NCBI RefSeq assembly: GCF_001039355.2
Contig: NW_019775480.1
Span: 933,639-997,638 of the forward strand
Length of the DNA stretch: 64,000 nucleotides
Reading direction: 5' to 3'
From: Lingula anatina
Lineage: Eukaryota > Brachiopoda > Lingulata > Lingulida > Lingulidae
Shown: in pieces, positions 11,191 through 21,800 of the stretch
Layout of the letters: each line of letters opens with the position of its first letter
Numbering within the stretch: the first letter of the stretch is position 1
Notes under the pieces: model-generated
Database searches by the model: none
What the model was told of the DNA's origin: nothing
Seen by the model: the letters and a program-made list of their open reading frames with translations, nothing else
Position numbers and translations under genes: made by a program

Positions 11191-11836
11191 TATCTCAGTG
11201 CAAAACAAAATGTGTTTCTTTTGCTGCATAGAACAGAACGGTAGAGCAGCCTGCTTTTTAATTTTGTTCCTACCACTCAGTAATAATGTTTTAATTTGAA
11301 AATATTATGACTTAAAAGGACAGTACTGGTTAAACTCACAATTTCCCCCATTTAGGTAAAAAACGTATTTCATGCCACTGATACCGTTGAATGAATTCAA
11401 AGATAGCTTCAGTGTTCTTTTTCACATGTAACTATAAAATAATAACAAAATGAAATAAAAATGATTTTTAAATCAATATATAAAAATACTTAAAAGATAT
11501 AAATTGTGTGTTTTATTGATATGAAATTTAATGGACTAATACAATTTTTAATACAAGACTTACATAACCTTTCAGCATGTATTTCTATCTCAACATTTAT
11601 GAATTACAAAAATATACTCAAGCATGTTTTCAAGTTTATCATGAAAAAATACATGGCCATTCATAATAATCAATTTAATAGCCAGAGAGAAAAATATAAA
11701 ATATACAGAGCATATATTGATGGGATTTTTTTCTTCATAAATTAATTAACTTAAATATATCAACAGGGTCTTTCATAACAGTTGACTAACTTCTGAAATG
11801 TAAATAAATGATATGCTTCATGAATTCAAACTACAT
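11191..11836. other. 3' flank of the JmjC gene
   Basis: AT-rich, with no coding exon recognised. On the minus strand an AATAAA signal at 11512-11517 is a candidate polyadenylation signal for the JmjC gene, about 320 bp past its stop codon. An open frame at 11506-11745 on the plus strand is AT-driven and has no recognisable domain. Confidence 0.4.
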
Positions 11837-14800
11837 CTACAGCTCATCCCTGGGACGTGGCTCCTCTTGGATTGTGCTGCTGCCTTGTGGCAGGTTGAGA
11901 ATGTTTGCAACTTTTTGCAGTTTACTCTTCTCCATTTCTAAAAGTTCTTTTCTAGTAAGGTAACTTTTGTCACTTGAGTTAAGAATTTGAAACACTTCAT
12001 CTGCATCTGGAAAATCGTCCATCTGAAAATATCAAGAGGGGAAGACTAGAGTTGTCTGTATGTAGCTCTCTTTCACATGTCACTATTACTGAAAATAATA
12101 AACCTTAAAAAACTAATAATTAAGAACAATGGAGTGATAATTGTCATCTGATTGTAAAAAGCTGATCAACTCAATAAAAAATCATACAAACAAACTAACA
12201 AACAAATAAATAAATAACCTGAGGCCATTTCTTTCTCAGCAGTTCCCCACGTCATTTCAACTTTAGAAGTAAGTATTAATTTTGAAAATAAGAAAAACCG
12301 TGAGAAAAAAAGGAAGAAGGAAAAGTTACTAGTATGGAGTACCTGTGCCATAACTTCTTCATAAAATGCTGCCCAGCGCTCATATGAGAGAGCTGAATCC
12401 ATTCTTAGTAAAGCCAGAAGATGATGCCGTAGACTTTCTGAATTCAAACGAGCATTAGAAAGTTGCTGAAAAGTAAAAGAATAAATTAAGATAAAATCTC
12501 AAGACTTTTTACTTTAATTAAGTAGCCAAAGACCAATTTGGCTAACCAAAGAAACCATTACAGGGCAAACACTAGTAACCTTTTGAATGAGAACTTCTGG
12601 AACTAAATAAGACAGTTAACAGTAACTTGGTAATAAAATGCTGCCAGCATTATCTTTCTACAAATTAAATGCATGATAAACAACTCGATAATAACTTTTA
12701 GACTGGGTTTCCATACTTATATCAATCCATCTAGATAGACCTAACTCCCTGGGAGTTCACACTAAATTGCTACCAGCTCAAGAGGCTTAAATGTCTGTCA
12801 CACTTACCAAATCAGCTAGGGGTAAAGATAATTACCCCCTAACAGCCTTACTTTGCGTGACAGACATTTAAGTCGGTTACATTGATAGCAATTTGGTGAG
12901 ATTCCCCAGGGAGATAGATCGATCCAAAGATCTGTGGGAATGGTCCCTTAGTTAGCAAATGACTTATCTCTATATAAATACACTGTAGTACAGGGGCAGA
13001 TTTAGGCCGTCTTCTGGGTCTTCCGGAAGACGGTCAGATTTTCAAGTTTACATTGACGGGTATCTAATTTTTTCTTTGGAAGACGGTAAAAAAATGGAGG
13101 ATAAATCAACAAATATAATATGGAAGACTGTCAGAAAATATCTTTGGATCCGCCCCTGGTAGTAACACTATAATTAATTATTTATTCAAATATAATCAGC
13201 ATTTTAGAAGCATGAGACTAGTGTCCTGGTAATAACAGTAATAATTATGGAAAATCATTCTAAAATATTAAGATGTCAAAAGAAGAAAAAAAAAAGACTG
13301 TGGCCAAACACTGAACCTTGTCTCCAGCGAAGTAGGCCCATGTAAAGGTGACCTCAGACAGAGGAATGTCGCGGTCAGGTTTTCCCTCACAATCAGAGGC
13401 AGAGAATTGTGGGACAGGTGCCCACAGGATGGTATACGATATGCTGCGTCCATAAGAGCGCACTTGATGAAGGTGACCTGTAGAGAAAATAAATTTTGAT
13501 CATGGTGGTACTATTTGTTTTTGATTTTTTAAATTTTCTTTTATTTATTTTGAAAATTTCAGCATCCCAAATGCAAAGGAAATAGGGATCATTTTTTTCA
13601 AAAACAAAGCCATTCACAGAATTTTGACTTTAAAAAAAATCTGAATTTTGACTTTTAAAAAATTAAAAACTTAAAAATAAATACAACATTCTCATCATCA
13701 TTATTCTAATTAAATAGATAAAGTCAACATTATCATCATTATCCTTATTATTATTCTCAAAAGAGCCCTTTGGATACTCTTACCAACTTACTAAATCCTC
13801 TTTGTAAATGATTTCACAGAACACAGAGAGCCCTCTAATTATTTGGATACTCACACAAACAAATTTTGCACCCCCGAGTTCCCCGGTTTCTTACCTGCAG
13901 GCACATATATACAGTCCCCTGGCTTGAGAGTGCTGTAAGTCCAGGGTACCTGGGTGATCTCAGGGTGCTTGAATACATTCACCATGTCCATGTCTATCTT
14001 AGAGTAGCCATGACCTGAGTGAGCTGGCTGTTGGGGGTAGAAAATATGGTGAAAACTTCAACATTGATTGATTTTGAAAATTTTATTGGAAGACAATTCT
14101 CTGTTGATGTTTTTTTTTTTTTTTTCACTTTGAAAATTTAGTCAAACTTGAAAATAGGCCTCTCGATAATTTTGAAAATTTTTGTCACCTAATAAGGCCT
14201 AGTCATGTTCAGGCATTTTAAAATATCAATTTTATTTTTAAGTTTATCCAAAATTTTCAAGTTTTATTAAACAAATTTAGTGACTTGATAAGCCTTACAA
14301 ATTTCAGCTTAACTGAACAATGCAAGCATTTTTTTAAAAAATGACTGGAGGTTTATTTTCAAGTTTATCCTTATATATCAGATGTATTCCCAGTGTAAAA
14401 AATTGTTGTTTACATCCAATAAAAATGATAGATAAAATTGTGAAGGTAAACAACGTAGCAACTGAGTAAGTGTTAAATTTTTGGTTCAAAATGACACTGA
14501 CCCCATGGAGGCCAAGATAAGAGACTTTTTTTGACACTCAGTAACTTTTTTTGGACACTGAACGTGAACTTACATGTTCAACCATTTCAAAAGTCTCCTT
14601 GTGTTCAGGGTGAATAAGAATGAAGTCCTTCCTCCCCGTCACTACACAGTGAAGGTTGTGGTCAGCGTGATAATGTAACATGGATGTTGTCCCACCGCTG
14701 GACATCCACAGTTCGCTCTCCTGGAGATACTTCCTGAATGTCCCGCACTGCAAACACTTTGGTAGCTGATTGGGGAAAATAGGAAATCAATTGAGTTAAT

Positions 14801-17800
14801 GTACAAATAATGTGCAAATAATGACCTTTTCTAAAACTATTTTGGTTGTTTATAATTGAAATATTTTTATGAAACCTTGTTAATGTTCAGACTTAGTGGA
14901 AAAGTGTTTATTTGTGTTTGACATTTTTTCTTACTGAAGTCATCAGTGGTATGTGTGAAAATATTTAGACCCCATTTCCAGAGATTAGATCGATCTACTT
15001 TAGATCGACCTAACTCCCTGGGGGTTCACGCTAAATAGCTGTCAGCCGAGCGGACACCAAAATTAATTACCCTCTTACAGCTTGTAGTAGGCGGGACGGA
15101 CATTTAAGCCGGATTATCTGACAGTAATCTAGTGAGACTCCCCGCAAGGATAGATCGATCTAAAAGCTCTGGGAATACAGCCTTAGATTCTAGATATCAG
15201 AAAAGTGGTTTGTAATGTTTGTCAAATTTTTTTACTTCTGACCCCTCCCCCCCCCCCACTCCAAAACAAGGCAACAAAGCTGTCAAATGTACAGACAAAA
15301 AACAGGAAATAACAAAATGGGCTACTGTCAATTCTGATGCAAAAGTACATTATGTTAAACTGCAAATTCAACATCAAATTTTAATTATGCTCAACAGGTA
15401 ATACCAAATGTAAGTAAAATGTGTAACAAGCATAAGGCCTCAGGCCCATGGGCGTTCAAGTTCACACTTTGAAAATGTAGAACTTCCAGAAAAAGAAGCC
15501 AATTAGACTGCTTTTCCAACTCCGGCAGCATTTTTGTCCTGTGTTTCTTTTTTAAAAGTTTGGCAATCATAAGTAACATGGTTTCCCATAATGGTCATCA
15601 TGGTAGCAGCACCCAAAATTGTGTTTTCTTCTATTCTGATGCAATATTACATAATGGTTAACAGTATATTGACCATCACTTTTAAATAATAAAAGATAAG
15701 TATCATGGATATTAAGAAAATGGGACTTCAAAGTCACAACTTGAAAATGCCAAAATGTAAACAAGACAACACTGTGCTGAAATGTTTTTTCCATTTTTAA
15801 CAATTTTTAAAATAAAACAAAATTAACAGTTTACTTCCATTTTTATATGATCAACTAAAAAAATTTGTTGAGATAGGAAAAATATCAATAGAGCAGTGTT
15901 AAATGTCCAATTTCTTCCATTCTGAGATTCTGAACATAGTAAATAATTGAATCTGAATAACTGCAATGATATGAGTTTATTTCCATTTTTTAAACTTTAT
16001 TACACAATACACGATAACAAGTTTACCATCATTTTTACAAAATCAACTAATGATGTTGTAAGGATGCAGAAAATGTCAAACAAACACTTTTATGTATCTT
16101 ATAAATTAAATAATGAAACTGTTAACATGCCTAAGAATTGAATCTGAGGAAATGTCACAGCATAACTTCTGAAATAATAGCCCCATCATGCTGATTTTCG
16201 AACTTGACCAGCGTTTTAGTAAGATTGATTACTCCTGTGAGTTTTATGACAACAGGCTTATTGGTTTTCCTTGAAATATGTATACAGTGTTGCATATATA
16301 CTTAAAAAGTGAAAAAACAGCATAACTTCTATAATAATGGCCCGATCATGCTGATTTTTCGAACTTGACCTACATTTTATGAATATTCATCAGCTCTGTA
16401 AATATAAAGCCAAAGGTAAAACTGCCCTCCACTTATCGTGTTTACAAGGAAAGTGCACGGCATTGGCAACAAGCGACGACAGACGCAGGTGATGGAAATA
16501 TGTACAGACACATCTGTATCTGTACATAAAAAAAGAAATTTTTATCAGTTATTTGTTAAAATCAACTTAGATATACAGTATGTATTATCTTTTCAACAAT
16601 ATAGTTTTTACACTGATATAACATTTTCACTTATTACAGTATTTCATTAAAAAAGTAACCAACCACCAATTCCTGCATCATTTGCTGCGGTGCTGTGGTT
16701 GACAGGTACCAATTCTCGTACATGTAGTCGCTAAGGAACTGACTCAGTTTCATCTTTTTTGGTCCTTTTTTAAAGACTTCCTTTTTCACAGTGACTAAGA
16801 CATCTAGATCTCCATATCTGAAACAAGGCATCAAATGCTGTCAAATGAATAAAATGAATTGGTGTATGTGTTTATGTGATTGTGTGTGTGTGTGTGTGTG
16901 TATGTATGTGTGTGTGTGAGAGAGAGTGAGAGAGACTGTGTATGTACCTGTGTGTGTGTGGGGGGGGGGGGTGAAAGAGAGAGAGATAAAACTGCTTCAA
17001 TGACAGTAAAACAGGGAAGGGGTTAATATCCATGTAAAAACAAAGTGACTGAGATAGAAGGGGAAGTCTGAGATCAAACCATCAGCACATTTGTGCCCAC
17101 TGTGAGATTTATTATTCCGTTCCCAAATTGTTTTAAACTTTCAACACTGTTGCACCTATCACGCTAGAAACATCATTCACTGTCATACCTAGTTTCACAA
17201 TCAACAACAGATAGCTGTCACACCTAACACACTTGTCACAATCACGTCACAATCCACAATCACAGCCAGCACAGCCACCACACTAGTCACAATCACAGCT
17301 AACACAATCACAATCTTCACATCTAGCTAAACTATGTCAAAATTAAATATGAAAAAAATCTGACACTCGTGAGACACTTTATTGGTGTTTTGCCAAACAA
17401 ACTAAAAATATTTAAGATGGTGTGTGGTCCCCATCTGTACTTGCTTGTCATTGAGATATTTGTCTTCATCATCTTGGCCCCACTTGGTCAGGGCTGGGAT
17501 GTCCATAATAGCTTTACGGAAAACAACAGGCTCCCCTCTATGCACGTGCATGTCGTAGAATTCCTGAGGTGTGAGCATCATTTCTTGTTCTACTTGACCG
17601 TCAGGTGACCTTTGGTGACCTAGTTTTGAAAAGATTTTGGTAAAAAATGTTTAACTGAACAAATGTGGATTTTATCACAGACAGGACAGCCTCAGGTTGT
17701 TTACTTGAAACATGAATATGTTAATAGCAGCATGCATGAACTTGCAAATATGAGCTACTAGTATTCTACGTACAGTTTATTATTCGTGCATATACATGTG

Positions 17801-18172
17801 TGCTTTAGTACTAATTAATACATCATTTTCATACTCATTTTTTAAAATGGGAAACTTAATAAGCCAAAACAAAGGTACAAATACTCTCCCTGTAAACTGA
17901 GTAGTTAAATATTCACCTCAAGTTCAGTTATAATGATGAAAAATCAAATAAAGAAATCAAATACAAATTTAAGATACATATAATTTTTATAATTCATACC
18001 AACCTAAGGGTCGAAGATGCCCCTCTGGTATCCCAGACCCGTGTCTCTTCACCAGTGGAGGAAACACCACGTTCATACCCTGGTCTTTAATAAACCCAGA
18101 TTTTGAGCTACAGAAAGGAATCACAGCAAGCACAATAAAACACGACTTTGTTAGTCTCATAATGTTTCCCAT
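11837..18172 (-). CDS. ER-luminal JmjC-domain 2-oxoglutarate oxygenase with EF-hand-like C-terminus
   Basis: Eight exons: 18172-18004, 17619-17445, 16817-16667, 14765-14574, 14027-13895, 13477-13317, 12465-12343 and 12022-11837. Phases close to 429 aa. Residues 1-25 form a signal peptide (MGNIMRLTKSCFIVLAVIPF). The JmjC double-stranded beta helix spans about 160-325: LHYHADHNL supplies the Fe(II) ligands His198 and Asp200, and PAGHLHQV the distal His277. Then comes an acidic helical region with an EF-hand-like loop (NSSDKSYLTRKEL) and a C-terminal RDEL, an ER-retention signal. So it is probably a secretory-pathway protein hydroxylase, substrate unknown. Exon 2 uses a GC donor (ACAA|GCAAGT), needed to give YLNDKYGDLDVLV. 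The exon 1/2 junction could instead be 18000/17609 in the same frame. It shares a 671-bp divergent promoter with the PAF acetylhydrolase gene. Confidence 0.88.
12704..12947. mobile_element. Foldback MITE family 1, copy 3 (JmjC intron 6)
   Basis: A hairpin element. CTTAAATGTCTGTCACAC pairs with GTGACAGACATTTAAG across a centre containing AGATAATTACCCCCTAACAG. The ends carry AGATAGACCTAACTCCCTGG and CCCCAGGGAGATAGATCGAT. Lies within an intron of the JmjC gene. Confidence 0.75.
12991..13158. mobile_element. Short hAT-like MITE with CAGGGGC termini (JmjC intron 6)
   Basis: Ends CAGGGGCAGATTTAGG and TGGATCCGCCCCTG are inverted. GTAGTA stands directly outside both ends, compatible with a partly preserved target-site duplication. 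Inside, GGAAGACGGT is repeated and TCTTCCGGAAGA is palindromic. Non-coding. Confidence 0.65.
14969..15180. mobile_element. Foldback MITE family 1, copy 2 (JmjC intron 3)
   Basis: Very close to copy 1: both share TTAATTACCCTCTTACAGC, TAGTAGGCGGGACGGACAT and the end CTAAAAGCTCTGGGAATAC. Their similarity points to relatively recent movement of this subfamily. Confidence 0.85.
16142..16530. repeat. Dispersed repeat, partly duplicated in place (JmjC intron 3)
   Basis: The phrase CAGCATAACTTCT...ATCATGCTGATTTT, then TCGAACTTGACC, occurs twice (about 16159 and 16318). It is followed by CCACTTATCGTGTTTACAAG, GTGCACGGC, CGACGACAGACGCAGG and GTACAGACACATCTGTA. The same order, inverted, is found at 23925-24207 in the PAF acetylhydrolase gene, so this is a mobile or dispersed repeat with an end hairpin based on GTACAGACACA. 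Confidence 0.7.
16880..16987. repeat. (GT)n / (GA)n / poly-G microsatellite
   Basis: Alternating GT, then GAGA tracts and a ten-G run, in intron 2 of the JmjC gene about 65 bp from the exon 3 acceptor. Confidence 0.85.
17205..17330. repeat. Degenerate minisatellite (CACAATCAC / GTCACACCTAACACA)
   Basis: Contains TGTCACACCTAACACA followed by repeated CACAATCAC-like units. The same GTCACACCTAACACA phrase, or its complement TGTGTTAGGTGTGAC, recurs at 29340-29395, 31555, 46927 and throughout 61348-61736. Confidence 0.65.
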
Positions 18173-18843
18173 CCTGGGCTATGTACAGTACTGCAAGTTG
18201 CTCAAACGAGTTCCTTCTTCTCTTTCGAGTTCTCTCCGGCTTCTACGTGGCTTATTTAGCCTTGTTTAAATCGTCACGTCACAGAAGCGGACGTGGCACA
18301 GTTTGTCCAAAGAAATCCGTTTTCCATTGAGAGTTTGTTTGTGCCTAGATTAGTGAAACACAGGTTTATCTTGACAGCAATGAAATGTGCACGGTTGTGA
18401 TAGCGCATGGGAACTAGGTCAACTAGAGGTCAGCTCGTGACGTCACGTTTGACCTCTGTGGATTTCCTCTTGCCGTGCAAGCTTTCAGATTTTTGACCTA
18501 GTTCATCTTTGTGCGTAGGTGGCTTGTATAAATTCCTGTCACACCCCAGTCTCCTATCTACGAACGCCGTAACATGCTTTAATACATTCCAACAGCGAAT
18601 TGCAGCTGGGCGGGGTCGCTTTGGAAAATTAGGTCAAAGGTGGAAATCAACGAGGCGATTACACGGGATAGCAACTACACAACTTTGAGTGCAAAGACGG
18701 AAGGCGAGATGCAGTTGCTCTCTTGAAGATCACAAGCATACGACGACTTTCTTAGCGGGTCTTGCGACCGGAGTCTAGCCGTCTTTCACTAGATCTACCA
18801 CAAGTTTGATATTTGTTCGTGGACTTCCAGATTTGAGAATAAA
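18173..18843. promoter_or_regulatory. Bidirectional promoter between JmjC and PAF acetylhydrolase genes
   Basis: The two start codons face apart across 671 bp. The sequence holds a perfect DR5, AGGTCA-actag-AGGTCA (18416-18432), then a full CRE TGACGTCA (18438-18445) and an inverted half-site TGACCT (18450-18455), all within 40 bp. A further TGACCT lies near 18494 and a DR1-like AGGTCAAAGGTGG at 18631-18643, 200 bp before the acetylhydrolase ATG. DR5 and DR1 are known layouts for RAR/RXR and for HNF4/PPAR-type receptors; that they act here is inference. No TATA box in either direction that I trust. Confidence 0.6.
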
Positions 18844-21800
18844 ATGCCGATATTTGAACGTGATTCAGAACGAAAACATTTGCCCATTGGGTCGGGCCCT
18901 TACACCATCGGCTGTGTGGATTTTATGAACGATCACACCAAGGATGGGGTCCTCCTGAGGCTGTTCTATCCCACGGAACACAAGGATATAAAGGTGAGGA
19001 GTTCGCTACAGGGATTACCCCTAGTATAACGTATGCAAACATGTATTTATCTACGGGTCCGTGTCACCATGGTAATTTTTGCTTAGATACTCCTGCAATT
19101 ATCTCGAAGTCAAAACGTTTGCCTGAGTTCCCCCTCTTGTACCCCGCTCCCATTGCAAACGCACGCACACAAAAAAACACTAGAGCCTGCTCATTTGCAC
19201 TAAGATGTAATTTACTTGTGCTTTTACAGTGCTGTAAATGACAATTTTTCATTGTATTTATTTTTGTATGTACAAAATAGTTAGAATATGACTTTTTATG
19301 AAACCTTTGAAGTCTCTGCACTCTGAGAACTCAGATCTCTATAATAAAGGCTCAGCAGTATAAATTTAATAGGATACTGATAAGATGTCTTGAGCTAAGT
19401 TGTTATATATATCCTGTTTTGCCAGTTATGTTATGTTATGTTATGCCAATTTTACCCTAGCTAAAAAATATCCCCTAGCTGAAAAGTGTATCAAAGTTTA
19501 TGAAGAACTTTTCGAGGTTTCCAATGAGGCACCTGCAAACAAACAGAGAAGAAAACATACTCCAGTAATCTATTTTTGAGCCAATATTATGGCAATTTTC
19601 TCTCAGTAACACTAATTCTGTTAAACTAGTACTGCACTAGCTATGCTAGCTTCACCTGCGCCACACAATCAGAATAATATTGTTCCTCAAATAAGCCAAA
19701 GAACAAAATACGGTAGACCACCAAACAACAATCATAAACTACAGTTAGGAACTGCGTGCCTCAGTGTATATTGTTGGAGTGCAGCTGAGCGTGTTTTATG
19801 AAAGGAGTGTTATGCAGCATTGTTTACCTGAAGTTAGGGGAGGTTGGGGGAAATTGACCTGTGTATTTGATGAACTTGGGTTTATGCAGTTTGTTCTTAA
19901 GACATCAAGGTTACCATCTGTATGGAAAAAAACATGTCCAGTATCTAGGCCATGGAGTACGTAGTACCAACTTCGTGGTTATAATAATGAGCAAAGTCAA
20001 GGTTTCCATCTTCATAGGGAAAAAAGTCCAACACTTAGGGATTTATAGGAAATTAAGTGTTGTGCCAAAATCTTCAGCTTTGTAGGAATTAATGGAGTCC
20101 ATATCCAAGGTATCCATACCAGATTACTTCTTACAAAACTTAATTATTATTTCTCAAACCAGACACCATAAGACACCAGAATCCATAAGAAAATATAGCT
20201 TTTCATGAATAATTATGATTTTATTCACACCTTTATTTGGAGAAATTGTAAAGCACCACGTAACAAGATATTGAAGCCTAGTAGTCACAATATCATTGAC
20301 ACTCAGCTATGTATTTTTTTTTTTTTTTAGTTCAGTATAACCCCAAAATTTTAAAAAAGAAATACAAAACAAAAACCACACACACAAACAAAAAACAACA
20401 ACAACAATAATATCACACAAAGCCCACTTGTAATCCAACCAAACGTGGCGTGCACAGTGTCTTTGACAGTGAAGGTATCACACATATTTCACCTACTGAT
20501 GATAGTGTTTTAAGTGTTACAATCACAGTGCAGCATAGATAACATTCCAGACTGATGGCTATAGCCACGGAGCTGCCATACTTAACACACGGTACAGTAG
20601 TGCTCTCTTGTACCATGAAATATCTATCTGCAGTAAGGAAGATAAAACCATGTCTGGTTTATTTTTACTGATGTCACAGAAATTAGGAAAGTAAACAGTT
20701 CGTAGCAGTCCATCTGACAGATTGATTTACAGGTTGTTGTCTGTTTTTGACAAAAGGAAAAATGATAGACCTGTTCACTTGACAATATGAATCCTGAACT
20801 TTTTTTGATCTTGGCTGATTTTTCAACTTCTCGACTGACATATGCCAACAAAATGTTTAAGATATATTTTAGCGTTTTAACATTAAAATACAAGAAAAAA
20901 ATAATTCCATTTTAATTGGCAACTAAAGCAGCATTTCACCACATGCTCATGAGTCATAACCATTCCAAATAACAATAATAATTATCACTATTATGATAAA
21001 ACATACAAATTGTCTTACAGTACGAAGTTTACAAAATATAGTATAAAATAGAAACAAGATAAATAAAAAAAAAAACAGAAAACCTACACCAAACACCTTC
21101 ACTTTCACCACTACAAGTGGGAGTATCTATCTCTATGTCCTGAATAAGTGCACCATTATATCATTTTGTCACAATCTGTATCTATTTTTGTATCCTTTTC
21201 CTGTCTACTGTGGACCACCCATATGTAATGAGTTGGGGTTTTTGTAGATAAAGTAGGTGTAGGAAATGATGTAGCAATAAACTGTCCCTATCATCTCTGT
21301 TCTGCAAATATGCTTTTGGATGAAATGACTCTGTTTTAAACAGCCCAGTATAATGTAATTAAGTTTGCCTAATTTACATCAGATATGTATTACTGTTACG
21401 CAGCTGTGCAGTTAGCCAAGATAAAAGGCAGTAAAAAAAAAAGAACAATGCAGAAGTAAAAAAAAATAAAGATGAAAATAAGATTTAAAAAAATGTATCC
21501 AGAATAAAAATTAAACAAATGGTAATATTTTTTAGTAATTCATAAGCAAGAACTTTGAAGTAAAGGGGCTATTATATGTATATAATTTATATTATAAATT
21601 GTTTGATTAATGAATTACTAGTAGCTATTTAACTCTGATGTTTTATGTAACGGGATACCAAAAGCAAAATTTCATCTTTAGTTTAAAAAAAAAAATCTTT
21701 GTTTTTCAGAAATGCCAAATGCAATGGCCACTTTGGTTGCCACGCAAACAGTATGGGAAAGGCTATTGTTATTTCAGGAGGAAAAACACCAAAGTTTTTG

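Noticed and set aside
13268-13453. Second open frame overlapping JmjC exon 6
   Set aside because: The competing frame gives the conserved GHLHQVRSYGRSI sequence and fits the splice phases.
14334-14537. Reverse-strand frame adjoining JmjC exon 4
   Set aside because: It lies in intron sequence past a consensus donor (GTAAGT) at 14573.
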